Assembly: GCA_002733765.1 (NCBI GenBank)
Contig: NVWU01000014.1
Location: forward strand, 100,959-164,958
Direction of reading: 5' to 3'
DNA from: Colwellia sp.
Lineage (GTDB): Bacteria; Pseudomonadota; Gammaproteobacteria; Enterobacterales; Alteromonadaceae
Length of the DNA stretch: 64,000 nt
The notes under the pieces were generated by a model. That model was given only the letters and a program-made list of their open reading frames with translations, searched no databases and was not told the DNA's origin. Both the position numbers and the translations under genes were made by a program. Positions 9,383 through 16,243 of the stretch are shown here, piece by piece (the first letter of the stretch is position 1; each line of letters begins with the position of its first letter).

Positions 9383-9470
9383 CTATTCACCTATTGTCAC
9401 TCCCGAGGCCTTTAAATCGGGAGTCTAGGCGTGATTCCACCCCAGATTTAGTGACTACGGGGATGACGAT
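9383..9470. repeat. Interspersed inverted-repeat element, copy 3 (inverted)
   Basis: The core at 9396-9467 reads GTCACTCCCGAGGCC at its left end and GGGGATGAC at its right end. It is the reverse orientation of copies 1 and 2. The outer CTATTCACCTAT and ACGATA flanks are shared with copy 2. It fills much of the 293-base gap between 9346 and 9640. Confidence 0.85.
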
Positions 9471-9639
9471 ACACAACTGGAATTACGTGAATACTAAGCA
9501 TGGTGAATAGTTACTATAAATTTAGTGATGTTGTTGGTTTGTCTTTCCGGTACAACCGTATAAAATTCACATTACTTATTAACGATATACTTATATAAAA
9601 CGAATGTGATATCACATGCATTTCTTGTAGAAATTAATT

Positions 9640-10710
9640 ATGAAACAGAAAAATTACCCAATTAAAGTGGCACATATTATTGGTAGTCTTAATATTGGTG
9701 GTGCTGAACGGTTCATTATAGATTTATCCGTGGCTCAAAAAGAGCTGAATATAAAACCCGCTATTATTTCATTAGGGAACCCTGATGATACACTTGTTTC
9801 TGTTTGTAAAGCGAAGAATATAGCGGTTGCCTCTTATTCAAGTCGTTCCTATATAAAATTGTGCCGGGTTTTTATTGTCTTGTTAAAATTCGACGTTATT
9901 CATGTTCACTCTCCGCACGCTTTAAAGTACTTGCGTTTATTTCTACCTTTATTAAAGAAAAAAGTTATTTATACTCGCCATGGTGCTTCGCCATACTCAA
10001 CCGATTATTGGTTGAAATTTCATAAAAAAATCAAGAAATTAGTCTCTGCTATAACGTTTGTTTCACAAGAAGGCAAATATAATTTTCATCAAGCTCATGG
10101 TTGGAAAAATGTCACTAGCGTTGTTGTTGATAACGGTGTTCTGATAGAACCTGTAAAAAAAGTACCTGATAATAATGGGATATTAAGAATTGGATCTGTT
10201 GGCAGGGTTATTCCTTTAAAAAATCAGACCGGATTACTCAAAGCGGTTCAACGATTACCCGCTACCTTACAACGTGGTGTAGAGGTACACTTTTTTGGTG
10301 ATGGGCGAAGTTTGGCCGATCTAAAAACATTCTATAAAGTACAAACGCCTGATTTAGCGGTGACTTTTCACGGTATGGTGAGTGATCGAGAGCTTATTTA
10401 TTCATCTTTAGATTTACTCGTTGTCACGTCAGAAACTGAAGGGCTATCTATGGTGATAATTGAAGCGATGGCCAATAGCATTCCTGTTATCGCAACCAAT
10501 GTGGGAGGAAATCCAAGGTTAGTGAAACATAAAAAAACAGGGTGGTTGTTTGAATATGACGATGATGAAACGTTAGCCGAGCAAATAATGAACCTTATTG
10601 ATAATAGAGAGCTCGTTGACGAAATTGGCGCTAACGCTCTTTCTTATATTAGAGACAATTTTTCAATTAAAGCCTCAGCAAAAAAATATCAAAATCTGTA
10701 TGAAAGATAA
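9640..10710 (+). CDS. Glycosyltransferase family 4 protein
   Basis: The product has 356 residues. AHIIGSLNIGGAERFIIDLS is the glycine-rich N-terminal loop typical of GT4 enzymes in capsule and exopolysaccharide loci. It is followed by FDVIHVHSPHA and VIYTRHGASP. The C-terminal lobe has RIGSVGRVIPLKNQTGLLKA, VHFFGDGRS and the donor-binding SETEGLSMVIIEAMANSIPV segment with the E-x7-E motif. Its last 11 bases overlap the start of the next gene (ATG at 10700), which indicates translational coupling. No convincing ribosome-binding site is seen before 9640. Confidence 0.85.
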   Translation: MKQKNYPIKVAHIIGSLNIGGAERFIIDLSVAQKELNIKPAIISLGNPDDTLVSVCKAKNIAVASYSSRSYIKLCRVFIVLLKFDVIHVHSPHALKYLRLFLPLLKKKVIYTRHGASPYSTDYWLKFHKKIKKLVSAITFVSQEGKYNFHQAHGWKNVTSVVVDNGVLIEPVKKVPDNNGILRIGSVGRVIPLKNQTGLLKAVQRLPATLQRGVEVHFFGDGRSLADLKTFYKVQTPDLAVTFHGMVSDRELIYSSLDLLVVTSETEGLSMVIIEAMANSIPVIATNVGGNPRLVKHKKTGWLFEYDDDETLAEQIMNLIDNRELVDEIGANALSYIRDNFSIKASAKKYQNLYER

Positions 10711-11704
10711 AATAAAAAAATGGATAATAACAAATACCCGACGCTTTATTTCGCCATACCTTATTTTTTGTAGTCTTGTCTGTTTTATTGTTACTTTGCT
10801 TCCTTGGTGGCCTTCATTTGATAGCTTAATTATACTTAAGTACATACTATTGTTTGGTCCGCGTTGGTGGTTATTGATTGTTGTACTTTTTATTTTACTA
10901 GGCTGGTATGTTCTGTCGAAACAGCAAAAGATAATGTTTTTTATTCTTATTTTACTTTCCTTCAACTATCTTGATTTTCAATTACCACAATTTTGGCATG
11001 GTAATAGTTCAGGTAAAGAGATTAAAATTATTAGTGCTAATATCGGTGGTGGTGGATCGAAAGAAGTTATACAGCTATTAGTTGCCATTGAACAACCTGA
11101 TATATTGCTTTTACAAGAAGCCCGAAAAATTAATTTACCTAAATTGTTCGGAGAGCAATACTTTAGTGAATGTGTATCAGGATTGTGTATTGTGAGTAAA
11201 TATCCTTTTGAAAATACTGATTCATTAAGCAGAAAAATTTTTGGGGGCTGGGGCCAGTTTGCACGTTTCTATAAAATAGATATTTTAGGTAAAGAGGTAT
11301 TGTTAGCTAATATCCATTTAGAAACGCCTCGGTCGGCTTTGATGAGCATTTTATACTTATCGCCTGATCAAGCTTTAGCTGAAAGAGTAGAAAGTAACCG
11401 TGAGTTAGAGGCTAATTTACTTAATTTATGGGCCGAGAATAAGCCTTATACAATAATAGCGGGTGATTTTAATATGCCTGCGGATGAAAATCTTTATCAA
11501 CAGAATTTCTCTATGCTTAATAATGCCTTAGAAGTTAAAGGTTTTGCTTTTAATCGAACTAAATATACCTCTTGGCATGGCGTAAAAATTGACCATATAT
11601 TATATTCGGATGGAATATCTTTATCGTCAGTAGAGGTTGTTGAACTGGTAAAAGGTGATCATCGGCCTGTTATGGCTACTTTGGTAATTAAAGCGGTTGA
11701 ATAG
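10700..11704 (+). CDS. Membrane-anchored endonuclease/exonuclease/phosphatase-superfamily protein
   Basis: From the ATG at 10700, which overlaps the upstream stop, the product is 334 residues. The N-terminus has about three hydrophobic helices (about 15-95), then an EEP-fold domain that probably faces the periplasm. The domain keeps the whole catalytic set: ISANIGG (Asn), LLQEARK (Glu), LANIHLETPR (His), IAGDFNMP (Asp-x-Asn), IDHILYS (Asp-His) and the final GDHRPV. The family covers DNases, phosphodiesterases and sphingomyelinase-like phosphatases. In an exopolysaccharide cluster, a phosphodiester or lipid-phosphate substrate is more plausible than DNA, but this is inference. A longer frame from 10598 is open but lies within the upstream gene. 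Confidence 0.75.
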   Translation: MKDKIKKWIITNTRRFISPYLIFCSLVCFIVTLLPWWPSFDSLIILKYILLFGPRWWLLIVVLFILLGWYVLSKQQKIMFFILILLSFNYLDFQLPQFWHGNSSGKEIKIISANIGGGGSKEVIQLLVAIEQPDILLLQEARKINLPKLFGEQYFSECVSGLCIVSKYPFENTDSLSRKIFGGWGQFARFYKIDILGKEVLLANIHLETPRSALMSILYLSPDQALAERVESNRELEANLLNLWAENKPYTIIAGDFNMPADENLYQQNFSMLNNALEVKGFAFNRTKYTSWHGVKIDHILYSDGISLSSVEVVELVKGDHRPVMATLVIKAVE

Positions 11705-11712
11705 GTGATTAA

Positions 11713-13272
11713 ATGGTGCATATTCACAATAATGGCTGGGAAATGATAACGTTGCGATGCTATTTTATTTTGATAGCTTATTTACTCTTTTGTGCGAATG
11801 TTTTTGCTAATGTGCAGCAACAGAAAATTAGTTTTGATTTTCTATTAACGAGTAGCTCTGCGAGCTTACTTCTCCCTATCCCGAATAAACTTATTTCTAC
11901 AAATATTGTTTTTGAGTTATGGCAAAATAATAAGAAGTTAAATGCAACCTATTCTATTTTTAACAAGTGGCCAACTCTAAATGGTAAAGAATATATCCGT
12001 TTATTAATGATTGATGCTGATAATCTGAATCGTTTGTCAGGGCAATTAACCCTAACTTGGCATGACTCATCAAATGGTAATGTACGAAAGTATATTATCA
12101 TTAAGAAAGAAAATCATTTAAACATAAGCCTAGTTTATCCTTCGAAAAATTGGTTAGCACAAAGCTTATTGCTTCATCCTAAGCAAAATAGTAGTGATAA
12201 TAATTGGTATGTAGAGCCTCAAAAAAAATATGCTAACTATGTAACTAATGTTGCTTACCTTACTAAAAAAGGTTATCCCCCTCACAAGCCCTCTCAATGG
12301 TTATATGATCGTCCACAGGCTATTTATCAATTATATATTATGACCGATGATAAAAAATGGTTAAACAAAGCGAATACTTTAACTGATTTTTATCAAAATA
12401 ATATTGATGACGGTGGCAAGTTCAAGCTAAAAAAGAGTTTTGATATTAAGTATTCAATGCCAAAGGGCTTACTATATCGTTACTTGCTCAGTGGTGATGA
12501 ACGAGCCATAAACACCTTAACTAAAATATACCAACGTTCTTTAGATTGGGATGAAGACTATAGCTTACGACGAGGCTTTTGGACGGAACGTAATCAAGCC
12601 GCTGCATTAAATGTTGCCATCTCTTATTGGGAGATAACGGGTGATAAGAATGCACTAGAGCGGATAAATAGTATTATCGATGCTACGGTAAAAATGACAT
12701 TTAGTCCTCAAGGTAATTGGTCATTAATAGGTTGCCCGCAGCATAGTTTTAAATCTCATGAAGGGTGGGGGGATGATTCACCCGCGTGTTCTCCTTGGAT
12801 GATGGCATTGTTGGGGGATGCTTTATGGCGATTTTATCGTTTAACAGGTGACATAAGATCTGCTTCTCTAATTGATGCATTTGGTGATTTTATTTTTAAT
12901 CATGGCATTTTTTATGGAAATAAACGTGTTAAAAACATCATTATTCCTAAATATTTAGTGTCGATGGAAAACGCAAAACAAGAAGAATTAGACCAATGGT
13001 CAAACCCTCAACATGTTTGTGATGTAGCAGGGCTAGTAGGTAAGTCAGTTTATATAAAAAATAAATCTGGCAATAATAGCTTTTTAGTTCAGTCTTTATT
13101 CAGTGCTTTTGTGGAACAATGTCAACAGAGTTATGTTAGATTAAAAAAAGAGAAAAATAAAAAACAAAATAAACCCTATTGGTCACTAAAACCGCCAAGG
13201 CGCTTTGCTTGGATGTATTCTACTACTAGTGATTTACCTTGGTTGAAAAGTCTATTGCTCAATACTTATTAG
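11713..13272 (+). CDS. Secreted protein of unknown function, possibly an alpha-helical-barrel carbohydrate-active enzyme
   Basis: I do not recognise a named family. The product is up to 519 residues. An internal start at 11743 gives a clean signal peptide (MITLRCYFILIAYLLFCANV, then FA), whereas the ATG at 11713 has the better ribosome-binding site (AGGTG). An N-terminal beta-rich region (about 30-150) is followed by repeated helices with aromatic and acidic motifs: MPKGLLYRYLLSGD, RGFWTERNQAAALNVAISYW, then HEGWGDDSPACSPWMMALLG. This helix-pair pattern recalls the (alpha/alpha) toroid folds of polysaccharide lyases and glycoside hydrolases. Its place at the end of the glycosyltransferase cluster would suit trimming or modification of the exported polymer. 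It starts 8 bases after the EEP gene. Confidence 0.45.
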   Translation: MVHIHNNGWEMITLRCYFILIAYLLFCANVFANVQQQKISFDFLLTSSSASLLLPIPNKLISTNIVFELWQNNKKLNATYSIFNKWPTLNGKEYIRLLMIDADNLNRLSGQLTLTWHDSSNGNVRKYIIIKKENHLNISLVYPSKNWLAQSLLLHPKQNSSDNNWYVEPQKKYANYVTNVAYLTKKGYPPHKPSQWLYDRPQAIYQLYIMTDDKKWLNKANTLTDFYQNNIDDGGKFKLKKSFDIKYSMPKGLLYRYLLSGDERAINTLTKIYQRSLDWDEDYSLRRGFWTERNQAAALNVAISYWEITGDKNALERINSIIDATVKMTFSPQGNWSLIGCPQHSFKSHEGWGDDSPACSPWMMALLGDALWRFYRLTGDIRSASLIDAFGDFIFNHGIFYGNKRVKNIIIPKYLVSMENAKQEELDQWSNPQHVCDVAGLVGKSVYIKNKSGNNSFLVQSLFSAFVEQCQQSYVRLKKEKNKKQNKPYWSLKPPRRFAWMYSTTSDLPWLKSLLLNTY

Positions 13273-13321
13273 GTATCGGAAGTCTGTTATGTTAAATAAG
13301 GGCACTCTGAAGGAAGAGGAT

Positions 13322-13480
13322 ATGTATAAAATGAAGCTGTTATTGGTCAGTATTATAATTTTTATTATGGCAGGATATTCTGAGGCTGAAAATTCTTATC
13401 GCATTGATAAAGAAAGTAATCGTATTCAACCTTTATCTAAGGATGAAAATGAAAACTTTGAAAATTTCCTTTTACTGTGA
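13322..13480 (+). CDS. Small secreted protein, probably truncated by an IS remnant
   Basis: A short frame with a good GAAGGAAGAGG ribosome-binding site starts at ATG 13322. It encodes MYKMKLLLVSIIIFIMAGYS followed by a polar, acidic tail, about 52 residues in all. The N-terminus is a plausible signal peptide. The frame runs straight into the IS3-like transposase fragment, where it ends at a TGA at 13478-13480, so the natural C-terminus was probably lost. An earlier ATG at 13289 is in frame but less well placed. No function can be assigned. Confidence 0.4.
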   Translation: MYKMKLLLVSIIIFIMAGYSEAENSYRIDKESNRIQPLSKDENENFENFLLL

Positions 13481-13710
13481 TACCGCAATGGCGTAAAGAA
13501 GGCTTTGAGGTTGGCCGTGACAAAGTTATTCGCTTGATGGATAAACTTGGTTTACAAGTTAAACAGCGTATTGCTTATAAAGTGACAACGATGCGCAAAC
13601 ATAGCCATAGTGTCGCCGATAATATCGTTGACCAGAACTTTAACCCCAAACAGGCTAATCAAATTTGGGCAGGCGATGTGACGTATCGTGTGCCCGGAGT
13701 TCAGCACTAG
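13477..13710 (+). mobile_element. IS3-family transposase fragment (OrfB, middle part)
   Basis: The reading WRKEGFEVGRDKVIRLMDKL, then YKVTTMRKHSHSVADN and NQIWAGDVTY, matches the HTH_21 linker and the start of the rve integrase core of IS3-group OrfB. It has neither the N-terminal region nor the DDE core beyond the first Asp (GDVTY), and ends in unrelated residues. It is a dead remnant at the junction between the small secreted-protein gene and the truncated rmlA, so it probably marks the site of a deletion. Confidence 0.8.
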
Positions 13711-13737
13711 CAAGGAATGCTTTAATGAACCACGAGT

Positions 13738-14252
13738 CTATTTGAAATACATAAATAAGGCAGCAGGAGCTAATTTGTTTATGACACTATCTGGTTGTGC
13801 AGGTTTCTCTTCAATAGAAATAGCAGTACCATTTTCATTAAACTCAACTACGCCATAATATTTGGGATTGGAAACATGGTAACCAAAAACCGTTCCACCA
13901 GAGGTTTGAGCATTGGCTTTTTGCAATGACTTGGTTAAATCATGGCCATAAAACATGTTATCCCCAAGAATTAATGCTGCGGGGCTACCTGCTAAAAAGT
14001 CCTCAGTGATAATGAATGCTTGAGCTAATCCATCGGGGCTAGGTTGAGGTTTATAAGATGTTTTTATGCCAAAGTTATCACCATTGCCAAGTAAATTTTC
14101 AAAACGGCCTATTTCTTCAGGTGTAGATATCACTAAAATATCATTTATACCTGCTTGCATTAGTGTCGCCAAGGGATAGTAAACCATAGGTTTATCATAA
14201 ATGGGCATAGGCGAGTACCGCTGCCACCTGCTAGGATAATTCCTTTTCTCAT
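13738..14252 (-). pseudogene. rmlA: Glucose-1-phosphate thymidylyltransferase remnant
   Basis: From ATG 14252 the minus strand reads [14 protein letters not shown], the RmlA nucleotide-binding loop. It then jumps to [20 protein letters not shown] (from 14208) in another frame. In intact RmlA these two methionines are 26 codons apart; here they are 44 bases apart, so about 34 bases have been deleted, removing the catalytic-lysine segment. The frame continues through [13 protein letters not shown] and GVVEFNENG to EEKPAQPDS, then ends in unrelated residues at 13738. About half of the usual ~290 residues is missing. The IS3 fragment lies just beyond the break. dTDP-glucose synthesis must come from another copy, if it occurs at all. 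Confidence 0.85.
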
Positions 14253-14282
14253 CATAAAGCCTTATGTTTGTATTTAATAAAT

Positions 14283-15653
14283 TTAGTTAAGTTGAAACTG
14301 CCAATGCAATTTTGTATTGCTGACCCCTTTAATCGCTTTTATCAATCGTTTCATTTTAAAGGGGGTTAATTGTGCTGTGGTTTTTTGGTCTATTTCATAC
14401 TTAACTAATACAGTAGCAGCTTTTTTACCTTTAATAAGAGTATATACAGTCCAATTGTTTTCTATTAATTGTCCTGTAACATTCCAGCCTTCAGGAATTA
14501 ATTTATTCCCATAAAAGCTCGGCTTACCATCTAAATTACTGCCGTCAAAATGATAAATATAATATCGACTCTTGGCGTCATTATTTGTTAACTCTACTTT
14601 TTCAATGGATGTATAATAATGGACTTTAGGTTTTATGCTGTGATCATTTTCAATAGCTGCAATTTGTTTTGTAACGACATTATTAGTTACACTAGATGAA
14701 AGTGCTGTTTTTAGGATTGTTGATGGCAAAACTAAAAAAATTATCAGGCTGACAATAACTACCTTGTTTGGCGTCTCTGCCCAGTTTATTTTTGTTTTTG
14801 CTTTTAGATCAAATAAATCATTGTCCGCTAAGCTATTCCCCCAGCGAAACAATAAAAACATGAATGGAATATAGAGATACCAACCAAAGGTATTATGATC
14901 TTCCATTAAACTACTTTCCATATTTGAGTACTCACCGATAAGAATTAAGGCGGTAATTCGTATCCAGTTTGTTAGTAAAGAGCCTAATATAGCGACAATA
15001 AAAAATATCACCGCACGTTTAACATTTTTAATATAAAGAAAAATAAATAATGAACTAATCGCTAAAGAAACAATAAGGTACCTTAAGCCGCTACAACCTC
15101 CAGCTATTTCAAAAACACCCGCGGGTATAGTAACTAATTGACCTTCTACATAGGTTGGAACTTCAGTGAAATTCATGATGAAGGTAACGGCAGCCACGGA
15201 AATGTTTTGTAAAATTGGTGTTAGTATTCCCCAAAAAGGAAATATAAAAATTAAAAAAGCAGTGGGAAATAACATTTGCCAGCTAAATCGATAAATCATC
15301 GGGATACTAGCAAGGCAAACTAATAAAAATGACAACCAATAACCAATACTTATTTGTGCATTAGTGGTAATAAAAAGTAAATAGCAACAGGCAATTAACA
15401 ATAAGGTAAAGGGGATGGATATTTTTTCTCTAAATTGAAGTTTGCCAATCAGGGAAAGTTGATAATATAAATAAAGGCTAATAAAAGGGATTAAAAAGGC
15501 GTGCGAGTATGTACCATCATCAAAACCGTGACGCCATAAGGTGATTAAAATAGGGATGTTGAGTACAGAAATCAGTAAAAAAATGGCGATTAACGCTATA
15601 AAAGGTTTATTTATATTACTTAGTGATGTTTTATTGTTGTTATTAATATTCAT
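14283..15653 (-). CDS. xrtA: Exosortase with EpsI-like C-terminal domain
   Basis: This is an integral membrane cysteine transpeptidase-like enzyme that sorts PEP-CTERM proteins. From ATG 15653 it has 456 residues and about eight hydrophobic helices. The catalytic triad is visible: Cys187 in [13 protein letters not shown], Arg232 in NWIRI and His253 in [10 protein letters not shown]. After about residue 290 comes a soluble, EpsI-like domain (about 340-450), as in fused exosortase-EpsI proteins. An upstream TTG at 15701 is in frame but less likely. The exact exosortase subtype is inferred from the company of PrsT-type lipoproteins and the acyltransferase. It lies between two IS3 fragments and beside truncated rmlA. 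Its substrate in this window is the protein at 19177. Confidence 0.85.
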   Translation of the reverse strand: MNINNNNKTSLSNINKPFIALIAIFLLISVLNIPILITLWRHGFDDGTYSHAFLIPFISLYLYYQLSLIGKLQFREKISIPFTLLLIACCYLLFITTNAQISIGYWLSFLLVCLASIPMIYRFSWQMLFPTAFLIFIFPFWGILTPILQNISVAAVTFIMNFTEVPTYVEGQLVTIPAGVFEIAGGCSGLRYLIVSLAISSLFIFLYIKNVKRAVIFFIVAILGSLLTNWIRITALILIGEYSNMESSLMEDHNTFGWYLYIPFMFLLFRWGNSLADNDLFDLKAKTKINWAETPNKVVIVSLIIFLVLPSTILKTALSSSVTNNVVTKQIAAIENDHSIKPKVHYYTSIEKVELTNNDAKSRYYIYHFDGSNLDGKPSFYGNKLIPEGWNVTGQLIENNWTVYTLIKGKKAATVLVKYEIDQKTTAQLTPFKMKRLIKAIKGVSNTKLHWQFQLN

Positions 15654-15701
15654 TACAGCGTTAATTTTTATCTGAAATCCATTTAATGGTAACTCTAGCA
15701 A

Positions 15702-16243
15702 TACTGAACTAAAGTTACCATTTTTTTGTTAATGTGACGTATCATTATTGTTAGTTGATCTCTTGTAGATAACTTTCATCTTAAAAGACATTGAACCATA
15801 TAGTTATTTAATTCATTACATCTTGTTGTGCTTCATAGTTTCTCCAATGAACAGCTAGGTTATCAAAAGAGCTTTTGGCAACGGCAGCATCCCAAGAACA
15901 ACCTTTTTTACTCAGACTTCCAATAAAGCCAATTAGTGATATTTGCTGGGATCGCAATGACATGAAAACTGGCACCAATACCAGTATTAGCTGAAAATAG
16001 ATTCAATACAGGTAGCGACTGGTATAGTATTTGCTGCAAGTGTAAATAAACACTACAATAAATTATTAGTGGCGTTAGAGCACCTAATAGATAAGCAAGT
16101 TAAGAAAATAGAGACGTTTAAAAGTAAGCCAATCATTGCGGAGTTTGAGTAGCGTATGATTAATTATCCAGAGAGTTCCTATTTAATAGACTCATATAAC
16201 ACTCGTTAATTTTAAATATAAATATAAATATAAAGGACAAGGA
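15702..16243. other. Intergenic region between exosortase and PrsT
   Basis: This 542-base gap holds the minus-strand IS3 remnant at 15808-15954. Short coding-like text on the plus strand (about 16020-16152, ending with a TAG at 16150) has no start and I could not assign it. Near 16210-16235 a run of AATATAAATATAAATATAAA forms a short tandem repeat ahead of the PrsT ribosome-binding site. Confidence 0.6.
15808..15954 (-). mobile_element. IS3-family transposase fragment (OrfB, C-terminal part)
   Basis: The minus strand reads GFIGSLSKKGCSWDAAVAKS, then a short break and VHWRNYEAQQDVMN before a stop at 15808. This corresponds to the SMSRKGNCWDNAVAESFF and WRNYxxxxEAQQDxxNYI block of IS3-group transposases. 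The catalytic Glu of the DDE triad is replaced by Lys in AVAKS and several residues are missing. It is an inactive remnant, opposite in orientation to the fragment at 13477-13710. Confidence 0.75.

Noticed and set aside
10598..10699. Longer N-terminus for the EEP-superfamily protein
   Set aside because: This part lies inside the upstream glycosyltransferase gene. The ATG at 10700 overlapping the upstream stop is the usual coupled arrangement.
15654..15701. Upstream TTG start for the exosortase
   Set aside because: It adds 16 residues with no ribosome-binding site; the ATG at 15653 gives a normal N-terminus.
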